Assembly (NCBI GenBank): GCA_902778205.1
Contig: CACYWX010000179.1
Location: 1-6,669, forward strand
Source of the DNA: an uncultured Ruminococcus sp.
GTDB taxonomy: Bacteria; Bacillota; Clostridia; Oscillospirales; CAG-272
Length of the DNA stretch: 6,669 nucleotides
Direction: 5' to 3'
The number at the start of each line of letters is the position of its first letter. Position 1 is the stretch's first letter. Below, in pieces: positions 1-5,339 of the stretch. Position numbers and translations under genes: made by a program. The notes under the pieces were generated by a model. It ran no database searches and had not been told where the DNA came from. It saw only the letters and a program-made list of their open reading frames with translations.

Positions 1-40
1 AAGAACTTTATAAATACACTGGTGCAGCATTCTTCTCTTC

Positions 41-73
41 GTGCAGCACGGGGTAACGTGCAGTGCACTTTTT
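41..73 (+). terminator. Intrinsic terminator of an upstream rightward gene outside the window
   Basis: On the + strand GTGCA (41-45) and GCACG (46-50) pair with TGCAC (64-68) and CGTGC (57-61), around a GGGTAA loop and with a 2-nt AG bulge. This makes about ten GC-rich pairs followed at once by TTTTT (69-73), with a further T6 run at 83-88. It fits a rho-independent terminator for a gene ending left of position 1. The 8-mer GTGCAGCA also occurs at 22-29, so part of the 5' arm is duplicated just upstream. The gene it serves is not visible. Confidence 0.65.
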
Positions 74-143
74 CTGACTTTGTTTTTTGCACATCTTTGG
101 CAGATTGTCTTTTTAGGTTGAGAATAGTATAAGATACAAGTAT

Positions 144-177
144 AAAACAGGGACTGTCCGCTCGGAACAGCCCCTGT
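144..177 (-). terminator. Intrinsic terminator of the leftward lipoprotein gene
   Basis: Read on the - strand, ACAGGGGCTGTTCC pairs with GGACAGTCCCTGT across a GAGC loop. There is one G-U pair and one bulged T, about 13 pairs in all, then TTTT and an AT-rich stretch. It lies 33 nt past the stop codon of the leftward gene and faces the rightward terminator at 41-73, so the two transcription units end back to back. The + strand side is followed only by a weak T-rich stretch, so leftward termination is favoured. Confidence 0.8.
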
Positions 178-209
178 TGCTTTCTGTCTGAGAATCCCTC
201 AAGCCATCG

Positions 210-1727
210 TCAGTTCCCGCGCTCGGCCTTCAGATCCTCAAACTTGGTGTACATCTTGTCGCGCATCTTGGTGAAGACCTTGGCCTGGGAGCTCCACTTG
301 GAGGCAAAGTTGGTGCCTCCGGTGTAAACGACGTTCATGATGTTGCCCGCGAAGCCACCGAAGTCGTTGATGTAGGCGGGGTCGTAGCAGCGGGAATCCA
401 GAATGATGCTCAGCATCTCCGCGCTTTCCTCGTCACGCATGTACTTGTAGGTGAAGGCCACGTCGTAGTAGGCGGGGGTCAGGGTGTACATGGACTTGGC
501 CGCCATGGCCTCCACGATGGCTCCGGCCATTTCCAGACGGTTCTCGCTGACGGGGATCACGATGGCCTTCGCGGCGGTATTGTGCACGAAGTTGTAGAAG
601 TTCTTCTGCCCCTCGTCGAACTTGGGCCACGGAATGACGCCGAAGTCGGTCTCGCTCTCGCGCATACGGGTGATGCACTGCATGACCTCGCCGTAGAACA
701 GGGCGCGGCCCTCCTCGAAGATGTGGCGGAGGTTGTCGGTGCTGTAGCCCGTGCGGTCGCAGATGAACACGTGGTCCAGGTCGCCTAAGATCATGCCGGC
801 CTTTTCGATGACGGAGGTCAGGCGGTTGACGTCGGTGATGAGGTTCGGGATGCCGTTCTCATCCTTCGGGGACATCTGCTCGCCGGAGGCGTAGATCAGA
901 CCGTAGCAGGTGTTGGCGGTGGTGCAGAGGCCGAAGGTGTCCGTGGGCCCCTCCATCTTGCCGTTGCCGTCCACGTCGCGGGAGGCGGTCCGGAGCATGT
1001 CGTAGAAGGTGTCATAGTACCAGCGGTCCTCCCGCACCAGGTTGTAGATGTCCTCCTGCTGCAGGTCCTCGCGCATCTGCTTGTTGAACATGAGGATCCA
1101 GGTGGCGTCGTTGTCGATGACGGAGATGTCGCCGGTGCCCAGATACACGTCTCCCAGCACCGTCAGGTCCTCGGTGGCGCGGTGGTCCCACCAGGGCTTG
1201 GACAGATCGATGTAGGGCACGTCCGCCATGCGGTGGGTGAAGCCGTCCGCCGCCAGGGACAGGGTGCGCTGGATGCCGGTGAAGCCCACGTCGTAGGCGC
1301 CGCCGCCGGCCTTCACGTCCTTCTTCAGGGTGTCGTGGACGGTGGAGGAGGTCTTCTCCTCGATGAAGTGGAAGTTGTAGGTGTCCACCAGATAGGTGTT
1401 CCGCTCGAAGACGGCGTCGTTGATGATCTCGCCGTTCATCTCCTCGGCGTACACGTCGTAGGTGATCCAGTCGGAGCCGTTGTCGTCGTTGGGGCCGGAG
1501 GTCAGGAAGGTGAAGTCCTCGCCGCCGAAATCCAGATCGGGGATGTCCGGCAGGAGCTCCGCGGTCTCCTCGGCGGGATCCTCCACAACAACCTCGTCCG
1601 TCGAGGAGGGCGTGGAGGCCGTGGGCGTCGTCTCATCGTCGGTATTGGTCTTGCTCTCGGAGCAGGAGGCCATGGCTCCGGCCGTCATCAGCGCGGCCAG
1701 AAGCAGGCAGAAAATGCGTTTTTTCAT
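210..1727 (-). CDS. Extracellular solute-binding lipoprotein (ABC-type, probable carbohydrate binder)
   Basis: 505 residues. The start is the ATG at 1727-1725, giving MKKRIF and a hydrophobic signal peptide ending in a lipobox-like MASC with the lipidated Cys at 22; GGGAG (1739-1735) lies 7 nt upstream. An in-frame ATG further upstream is rejected because it would bury this signal peptide behind 27 charged or mixed residues. Residues 23-60 form a Thr/Ser/Asp/Glu-rich linker. The body carries hallmarks of large Gram-positive sugar-binding lipoproteins: LDFGGEDF (65-72), NGEIINDAVFERN (98-110), DLSKPWW (174-180), an Asp-rich loop DVDGNGK (251-257) that may bind calcium, and FGVIPWPKFDEGQKNF (362-377). 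It is a paralogue of the lipoprotein at 2948-4486. It should be anchored outside the membrane and deliver ligand to an ABC permease, but none is encoded nearby. Codons mostly end in C or G, suggesting good expression. The sugar preference cannot be read from sequence. Confidence 0.9.
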   Translation of the reverse strand: MKKRIFCLLLAALMTAGAMASCSESKTNTDDETTPTASTPSSTDEVVVEDPAEETAELLPDIPDLDFGGEDFTFLTSGPNDDNGSDWITYDVYAEEMNGEIINDAVFERNTYLVDTYNFHFIEEKTSSTVHDTLKKDVKAGGGAYDVGFTGIQRTLSLAADGFTHRMADVPYIDLSKPWWDHRATEDLTVLGDVYLGTGDISVIDNDATWILMFNKQMREDLQQEDIYNLVREDRWYYDTFYDMLRTASRDVDGNGKMEGPTDTFGLCTTANTCYGLIYASGEQMSPKDENGIPNLITDVNRLTSVIEKAGMILGDLDHVFICDRTGYSTDNLRHIFEEGRALFYGEVMQCITRMRESETDFGVIPWPKFDEGQKNFYNFVHNTAAKAIVIPVSENRLEMAGAIVEAMAAKSMYTLTPAYYDVAFTYKYMRDEESAEMLSIILDSRCYDPAYINDFGGFAGNIMNVVYTGGTNFASKWSSQAKVFTKMRDKMYTKFEDLKAERGN

Positions 1728-1741
1728 CTCGCGTCTCCCGG

Positions 1742-1770
1742 ATTCCCGGATCGTTCCTGATCCGGGGAAT
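1742..1770 (-). promoter_or_regulatory. 5' leader hairpin next to the Shine-Dalgarno site of the lipoprotein gene
   Basis: On the - strand ATTCCCCGGATC (1770-1759) pairs with GATCCGGGAAT (1752-1742) around AGGAAC; a single extra C is the only flaw. It begins about 4 nt after the expected transcription start and ends 2 nt before GGGAG. Its 3' arm is part of a perfect tandem 8-bp repeat, ATCCGGGA twice (1751-1736), and the second copy holds the ribosome-binding site. It could stabilise the mRNA, be an operator at DNA level, or control translation; the sequence does not decide. Confidence 0.6.
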
Positions 1771-1779
1771 GATAGTGCT

Positions 1780-1808
1780 ATTATACAACGGCGGACTAAA
1801 AAAGTCAA
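1780..1808 (-). promoter_or_regulatory. Sigma-A-type promoter for the leftward lipoprotein gene
   Basis: On the - strand TTGACT (1808-1803) and TATAAT (1785-1780) are 17 nt apart, so the -35 matches 5 of 6 and the -10 is exact. The predicted start is near 1773, giving a leader of about 46 nt that is mostly hairpin plus ribosome-binding site. It is divergent from, but does not overlap, the rightward promoter at 1872-1900. Confidence 0.85.
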
Positions 1809-1871
1809 GATTATTCGTCGACATCACAAAAATCCAATTGCGTCACAGAATCAACCTCCCTCATCCGCCGC

Positions 1872-1900
1872 TTGACAACCGGACCGGCTCCGGCTATAAT
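1872..1900 (+). promoter_or_regulatory. Exact consensus sigma-A promoter for the acetyltransferase gene
   Basis: TTGACA (1872-1877) and TATAAT (1895-1900) are separated by exactly 17 nt, the textbook housekeeping promoter with no deviation. The expected start is near 1907. Nothing else rightward lies between it and the gene start at 1958, so it must drive the acetyltransferase gene. Confidence 0.9.
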
Positions 1901-1908
1901 GGAAGTGA

Positions 1909-1924
1909 CCGCATAAACATGCGG
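1909..1924 (+). promoter_or_regulatory. Short 5' hairpin in the acetyltransferase leader
   Basis: CCGCAT (1909-1914) and ATGCGG (1919-1924) form a perfect six-pair inverted repeat around AAAC, starting about 3 nt into the predicted transcript. It contains an in-frame ATG (1919-1921) that is not the likely start, since no well-spaced ribosome-binding site precedes it. The role is unknown: mRNA protection or a protein-binding site are both possible. Confidence 0.45.
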
Positions 1925-1944
1925 AGGATTCTGGCAGTTCATCC

Positions 1945-1949
1945 GGAGG
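1945..1949 (+). promoter_or_regulatory. Ribosome-binding site deciding the acetyltransferase start
   Basis: GGAGG lies 8 nt before the ATG at 1958 but only 2 nt before the in-frame ATG at 1952. The spacing therefore selects 1958 as the start; the two choices differ by only two residues (Met-His). Confidence 0.75.
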
Positions 1950-1957
1950 GTATGCAT

Positions 1958-2773
1958 ATGTTCACACAGGAAGATCTGAAAAAGCAGCTGGAAGCGCTGG
2001 GAGTTCCCCGGGACGTTCCCGTGGTGGTCCACACCTCGCTCCGGGCGGTGGGAGACGTTGAGGGGCGCGGAGACGGTCTGCTTGACGCCCTGATTTCCTG
2101 GGTCACCCGGGACAAATCGCCCGACGGAGGACTTCTCTGCGTTCCGACCCACACCTGGGACCGGCTGGGCGGCTCGGATCCCATTACCATGGACATGAAT
2201 TCCGACCGGACCTGCGTGGGGACCCTGCCCACCCTGGCCCTGAGGCGGGAGGACGCCGTCCGCTCCCTGCATCCCACCCATTCCATGGCCGTGTTCGGCG
2301 ATCCGGAGAAGGTGTCCGCGTGGACAGCCGGGGAGGTCATGACGGAAACCTCCACCTCGCCGGACGGGTGCTGGGGACGACTGCGCACCTCGGGAGGGAA
2401 GGTCCTGCTCATCGGCGTGGGCCACAACCGGGACACCTATCTGCATTCCGTTGAGGAGTGGCTCGGCGTGCCCAACCGGCTGTCGGAGAACTTCGTCCCG
2501 ACGCGGATCCGGCTGAGATCCGGCGACGTGATCGAGCGCCCCATCCGGTGCCACCACACCGTGGGCATCTCCGAGGTGTCGGCCAAATACCCCAAGTACG
2601 AGCCCGCCTTCCGCGCTCACGGCTGCATCCGGGACGGCTTCGTGGGAGACGCGCCGGCTCAATTATGCGACTGCCTGAAAATGGCGGAGGTCATGGCGCT
2701 GGTGCGGGAAAGGACCGGCGGGGCAGAGCTTCTGGCGGACGCTTCTCCCCTGGATCCGGCGAGTTACCTGTGA
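1958..2773 (+). CDS. AAC(3)-family aminoglycoside N-acetyltransferase (YokD-like)
   Basis: 271 residues, the usual size for the family, read from the ATG picked by GGAGG at 1945-1949. The family transfers an acetyl group from acetyl-CoA to the 3-amino group of aminoglycosides in the cytoplasm. Conserved blocks appear in the expected order: VHTSLRAVG (24-32), GGLLCVPTHTWD (57-68), VGTLP (87-91), RSLHPTHSMAVFG (102-114), which carries the histidine pair expected at the active site, SPDGCWGRL (134-142), GGKVLLIGVG (146-155) and TYLHSVEEW (160-168). There is no signal peptide or membrane segment and no truncation. It has its own consensus promoter and shares no operon with its neighbours. Many chromosomal members of this family have no proven role in resistance, so the fold and family are firm while drug resistance is only possible. 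It is not close enough to a named acquired allele for me to give a gene symbol. Confidence 0.9.
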   Translation: MFTQEDLKKQLEALGVPRDVPVVVHTSLRAVGDVEGRGDGLLDALISWVTRDKSPDGGLLCVPTHTWDRLGGSDPITMDMNSDRTCVGTLPTLALRREDAVRSLHPTHSMAVFGDPEKVSAWTAGEVMTETSTSPDGCWGRLRTSGGKVLLIGVGHNRDTYLHSVEEWLGVPNRLSENFVPTRIRLRSGDVIERPIRCHHTVGISEVSAKYPKYEPAFRAHGCIRDGFVGDAPAQLCDCLKMAEVMALVRERTGGAELLADASPLDPASYL

Positions 2774-2848
2774 ACGCGCCCCATCCTCCCCGGCTCCGTG
2801 CACTCCGTTTTTTTGCCTCTCTTTGCCGTGAAAATGCGATGATTTTCA

Positions 2849-2877
2849 TTGACATTGCATAAATCTTGTGGTATACT
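2849..2877 (+). promoter_or_regulatory. Sigma-A promoter with extended -10 for the second lipoprotein gene
   Basis: TTGACA (2849-2854) and TATACT (2872-2877) are 17 nt apart, with TGG directly before the -10 (extended -10). The expected start is near 2884, 64 nt before the ATG. A T7 run lies upstream (2808-2814), but I find no convincing hairpin before it, so the end of the acetyltransferase transcript is unclear. Confidence 0.88.
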
Positions 2878-2888
2878 ATGACCATCCC

Positions 2889-2911
2889 ATTATTAACCTT
2901 AGGTTAATAAT
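2889..2911 (+). promoter_or_regulatory. Perfect 23-bp palindrome at the start of the second lipoprotein transcript
   Basis: ATTATTAACCT (2889-2899) and AGGTTAATAAT (2901-2911) are exact reverse complements around a single T at 2900. It begins about 6 nt after the predicted transcription start. Its position and symmetry fit an operator for a dimeric repressor. In RNA it would make an AU-rich stem of about ten pairs with a three-base loop. No regulator gene is in the window and I do not recognise the motif as that of a known family. Confidence 0.7.
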
Positions 2912-2947
2912 TAGTTACTCATCTAATCCTGACGAAAGGGAACGGAC

Positions 2948-4486
2948 ATGAAGAAAATTCTCAGCCTTATCCTCGCCCTTCTGATGACCGCCGGAGCGGC
3001 TTCTGTGTTCGCCGGTTGCTCCGAAAGCACGGACAACAGCGACGCCGGAGAAACCACCGGGACCCAGAACGCCAATCAGACCGATGTACAGGTCCCCGCG
3101 GAAGAGGAGACCGAATTCATCGATCCCTTCGCCGACACGGACTTCGGAGGCCGCGACTTCCGCGTCTATACGTCCGTGGACAACACCGACGCCACCAACG
3201 GCAACGCCTTCATCCAGGGCACCGGCGAGCTGAACGGCGAAGCGGTCAACGACGCCGTCTTCGAGCGCAACTCCAAGGTCTGCGACCTGCTCAACATCTC
3301 CCTGTCCTTCATCGAGGCCAACCTGACGTACAGCAACCACGAGGCCACCATCAAGAAGCAGATCATGGCTGGCTCCGACGACTGGGACGTCATGGCCAAC
3401 GACATCATGGCCTTCGGAAGCCTGGCCCGCGACGGGTATCTCCACAACATCTATTCCAACGAGATCCTCGACCTGAGCAAGAGCTACTGGTATGCCGACG
3501 CCATGCGGGACTGCCAGTTCATCGAGGGCGGCATGTACATCCTCATCGGCGACTACTTCACCGACGCGCTCCAGTCCGCCCACGCCCTGTATTCCAACAA
3601 GAACCTCATCAACGACTACTACAACGATCCGAACTACCTGCAGAACATGACCTTCGAGGGCAAGTGGACGTTCGACTCCATGATCGACGTGATCAACACG
3701 GTCATGCTGGATACCGACGGCGACGGCACCATGAAGGAAGGCGACCGCTTTGGCTTCACCTGCATCGGCATGTGGGGCTCCATGATTCCCTTCCTGATCG
3801 GCACCGACATCCAGTTCATCGAGCGCACCGAAAACGGCCCGCAGTACTGCTTCAACAACGAGCGCTCCGTGAAGATCCTCGAGAAGCTGAACGAGCTGTT
3901 CTACGCGGACGGCTCCCTGACCACCCTGGCCGATTATTCCGACGCCGGTCTGCGCATCGTGTTCGGCGCGGGCCAGAGCCTGATCATCGGCTACAACCGT
4001 CTCGGCGACCTGGCCAAGATGCGCGACATCGAGTTCACCATCGGCATCCTGCCCTATCCGAAGCTGGACGAGGATCAGCAGAATTACGTCTCCTCCCTGC
4101 ACGACACCAGCGAGGTCGGCGCCATCCCCATGACCCTGCCGCCGGAGAGCATGGAATTCTGCACCACCTGCCTGGAGGTCTTCTGCCGCGAGACCGGCAA
4201 GACGGTCATCCCGAAGTACTACGAGGAAGGCCTGAAGGTCAAGTACTCCAACGGCCAGGACGACGCCAGACTGATCGACCTGATCCACGACTCCATCTCC
4301 AGCCCGTTCCCGGTTGCCTTCAACGGCACGCTCAGCGGCTTCCTGCTCGGCACCTGCTTCTCCACGCCTCTCGGCAGCCACAGTTCCGATTTCGCCTCCG
4401 CCTACAAGAAGAGCGAGAAGGTCGGCACCAAGGCCCTGGAGAAGGTCTACAACGCCTTCCAGCAGAACCTGGACAACGGCAACTGA
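2948..4486 (+). CDS. Extracellular solute-binding lipoprotein, paralogue of the leftward one
   Basis: 512 residues from the ATG at 2948, with AAAGGG 7 nt upstream. The signal peptide ends in a lipobox-like FAGC with Cys at 24, followed by an acidic, Thr- and Asn-rich linker to about residue 62. It shares with the lipoprotein at 210-1727 the LMTAGA signal core, TDFGGRDF (64-71), LNGEAVNDAVFERN (95-108), DLSKSYW (175-181), an EF-hand-like loop DTDGDGTMKEGD (255-266) and IGILPYPKLDEDQQNY (365-380). In the loop the Asp residues sit at positions 1, 3, 5 and 12 with Gly at 6, a good calcium-site match. The expected job is ligand capture for an ABC sugar importer, but permease and ATPase genes are absent here. 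Codon choice is strongly C/G-ending, which with the promoter suggests high expression. It has eight cysteines besides the lipidated one, including CTTC at 405-408, which is unusual for an exported protein. Confidence 0.92.
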   Translation: MKKILSLILALLMTAGAASVFAGCSESTDNSDAGETTGTQNANQTDVQVPAEEETEFIDPFADTDFGGRDFRVYTSVDNTDATNGNAFIQGTGELNGEAVNDAVFERNSKVCDLLNISLSFIEANLTYSNHEATIKKQIMAGSDDWDVMANDIMAFGSLARDGYLHNIYSNEILDLSKSYWYADAMRDCQFIEGGMYILIGDYFTDALQSAHALYSNKNLINDYYNDPNYLQNMTFEGKWTFDSMIDVINTVMLDTDGDGTMKEGDRFGFTCIGMWGSMIPFLIGTDIQFIERTENGPQYCFNNERSVKILEKLNELFYADGSLTTLADYSDAGLRIVFGAGQSLIIGYNRLGDLAKMRDIEFTIGILPYPKLDEDQQNYVSSLHDTSEVGAIPMTLPPESMEFCTTCLEVFCRETGKTVIPKYYEEGLKVKYSNGQDDARLIDLIHDSISSPFPVAFNGTLSGFLLGTCFSTPLGSHSSDFASAYKKSEKVGTKALEKVYNAFQQNLDNGN

Positions 4487-4524
4487 TCCCCGGCAGCAAA
4501 TCCGGACAGCACCATCACACATCC

Positions 4525-4565
4525 GCGGAGGGACCGTCTTCGGGCGGCTCCTCCGCTTCCTTATT
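4525..4565 (+). terminator. UUCG-loop hairpin between lipoprotein and pseudouridine synthase genes
   Basis: GCGGAGG (4525-4531) pairs with CCTCCGC (4550-4556), then after a G-U pair and a mismatch CCGTC pairs with GGCGG, closing a C(UUCG)G tetraloop (loop 4539-4542). This is a very stable stem. The tail TTCCTTATT is only moderately T-rich, so termination is probably partial. No promoter is seen between it and the next gene, which suggests the next gene relies on readthrough. Confidence 0.65.
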
Positions 4566-4587
4566 GATACGGAAAGCGAGGCAGACC

Positions 4588-5259
4588 GTGAACGAGCAAA
4601 CCGCCGCGCCCGAAATCGTCCGGGCCGGGAGAGACTGGGTCGTGGCGTCCAAGCCCTGGGGCATTCTGTCCGAGGACGGACCCGATACTCCGGGGATGCC
4701 CGCCCTTCTGAGCATCCTGCTGAAGGAGCGGGGGATCCCCTTTGAGGAGGTCCGCACCGTCCACCGTCTGGACCGCACCACCGAGGGGCTGATGGTCTAC
4801 GCCCTGACAAAAAAAGGAGCCTCCGCCCTGTCCCGTTCGGTGACGGAGGGAAAGCTCACGAAAATCTATACGGCCTATCTGACGCCCGCGCCGACGCTCC
4901 CGGAGTCCGGAGATCTGCGGGACAGGCTGTTTTTCGACCGCCGCCTGGACAAATCCTTCGTGGTCCCGCCGGATTCGGACCGCCGCGGCGCAAAGGATGC
5001 CGTCCTCCGGTACCGGATCGCGGACCGCTTCCTCTGGCGTGGTCTGACGGTGGCCGAGACGAGGGTAGAGCTGCTGACCGGACGGTCCCACCAGATCCGG
5101 GTCCAGTTCGCCTCCCGGCAGTCGCCTCTTCTTGGGGACGGCAAATACGGCAGCCGCGTCAACCGGAAGGGCCCTTCCCTGTTCTCCTCGGAGCTGTCCT
5201 TTCCCTGGGAGGGCCGGACGGAAGCTTTTATCCTTGCTCCGACGCGGCCGGAGGACTGA
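4588..5259 (+). CDS. RluA-family pseudouridine synthase (short form without S4 domain)
   Basis: 223 residues. The start is GTG at 4588, with GAGG (4578-4581) 6 nt upstream; the first in-frame ATG lies inside the conserved fold and an upstream TTG has no ribosome-binding site. The enzyme isomerises specific uridines to pseudouridine in rRNA or tRNA. Motifs are WVVASKPWGILSED (17-30), the catalytic HRLDRTTEGLMVYA (59-72) with Asp 62 as the expected nucleophile, GRSHQIRVQFAS (165-176), and LLGDGKYG (181-188). No N-terminal S4 RNA-binding domain is present, so it resembles the shorter RluA/TruC-like branch; the target nucleotide cannot be inferred. It has no visible promoter of its own and follows the lipoprotein hairpin. 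Codons are less biased than in the lipoproteins, fitting low expression. The last residues LAPTRPED are encoded again, in another frame, just downstream (5294-5320). Confidence 0.9.
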   Translation: MNEQTAAPEIVRAGRDWVVASKPWGILSEDGPDTPGMPALLSILLKERGIPFEEVRTVHRLDRTTEGLMVYALTKKGASALSRSVTEGKLTKIYTAYLTPAPTLPESGDLRDRLFFDRRLDKSFVVPPDSDRRGAKDAVLRYRIADRFLWRGLTVAETRVELLTGRSHQIRVQFASRQSPLLGDGKYGSRVNRKGPSLFSSELSFPWEGRTEAFILAPTRPED

Positions 5260-5261
5260 CG
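5233..5261 (+). repeat. Direct repeat copy 1, over the pseudouridine synthase stop codon
   Basis: These 29 bp match 5294-5322 at 26 positions, 61 bp apart. This copy encodes the end of the pseudouridine synthase (LAPTRPED and stop). A weaker match continues upstream (GCCGGACGGAAGC at 5213-5225 against GCCGCACGGAAAGC at 5261-5274), so the duplicated unit was probably longer and has diverged. Confidence 0.8.
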
Positions 5262-5293
5262 CCGCACGGAAAGCCGCCGCCGTTGCCTTGGAA

Positions 5294-5322
5294 CTTGCTC
5301 CCACGCGGCCGCAGGAGTGACG
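5294..5322 (+). repeat. Direct repeat copy 2, a decayed second 3' end of the same gene
   Basis: In the +1 frame relative to the pseudouridine synthase, this copy reads LAPTRPQE and then a TGA at 5318-5320, echoing the real C-terminus LAPTRPED. It has no start codon of its own and is not a gene. It looks like a leftover of a tandem duplication or of an allele replacement at the gene end. Confidence 0.75.
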
Positions 5323-5339
5323 GTCGAAGCGCTCCCCGG

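Noticed and set aside
118..146. Rightward promoter TTGAGA-N17-TATAAA antisense to the first lipoprotein
   Set aside because: The spacing is right but the region is AT-rich between terminators, the -35 is imperfect, and its transcript would begin inside the terminator hairpin. Not supported without 5'-end data.
1728..1808. N-terminal extension of the first lipoprotein to an ATG at 1808
   Set aside because: It would start inside the -35 box and bury a clear signal peptide; the ATG at 1727 has a well-placed GGGAG.
1769..1957. N-terminal extension of the acetyltransferase to 1769 or 1919
   Set aside because: The promoter lies at 1872-1900, the ATG at 1919 has no well-spaced ribosome-binding site, and the family normally starts near the VHTSLRAVG block with a short lead.
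2774..2816. Terminator of the acetyltransferase gene at the T7 run
   Set aside because: CTCCG occurs twice in the same direction and GTGCAC is too short; I could not build a stem of more than about four pairs before the T run.
2915..4810. Long leftward frame opposite the second lipoprotein and other long overlapping frames
   Set aside because: They are composition shadows of GC-rich genes: low-complexity Val/Gly/Asp or Arg/His-rich translations, with no motifs or ribosome-binding sites.
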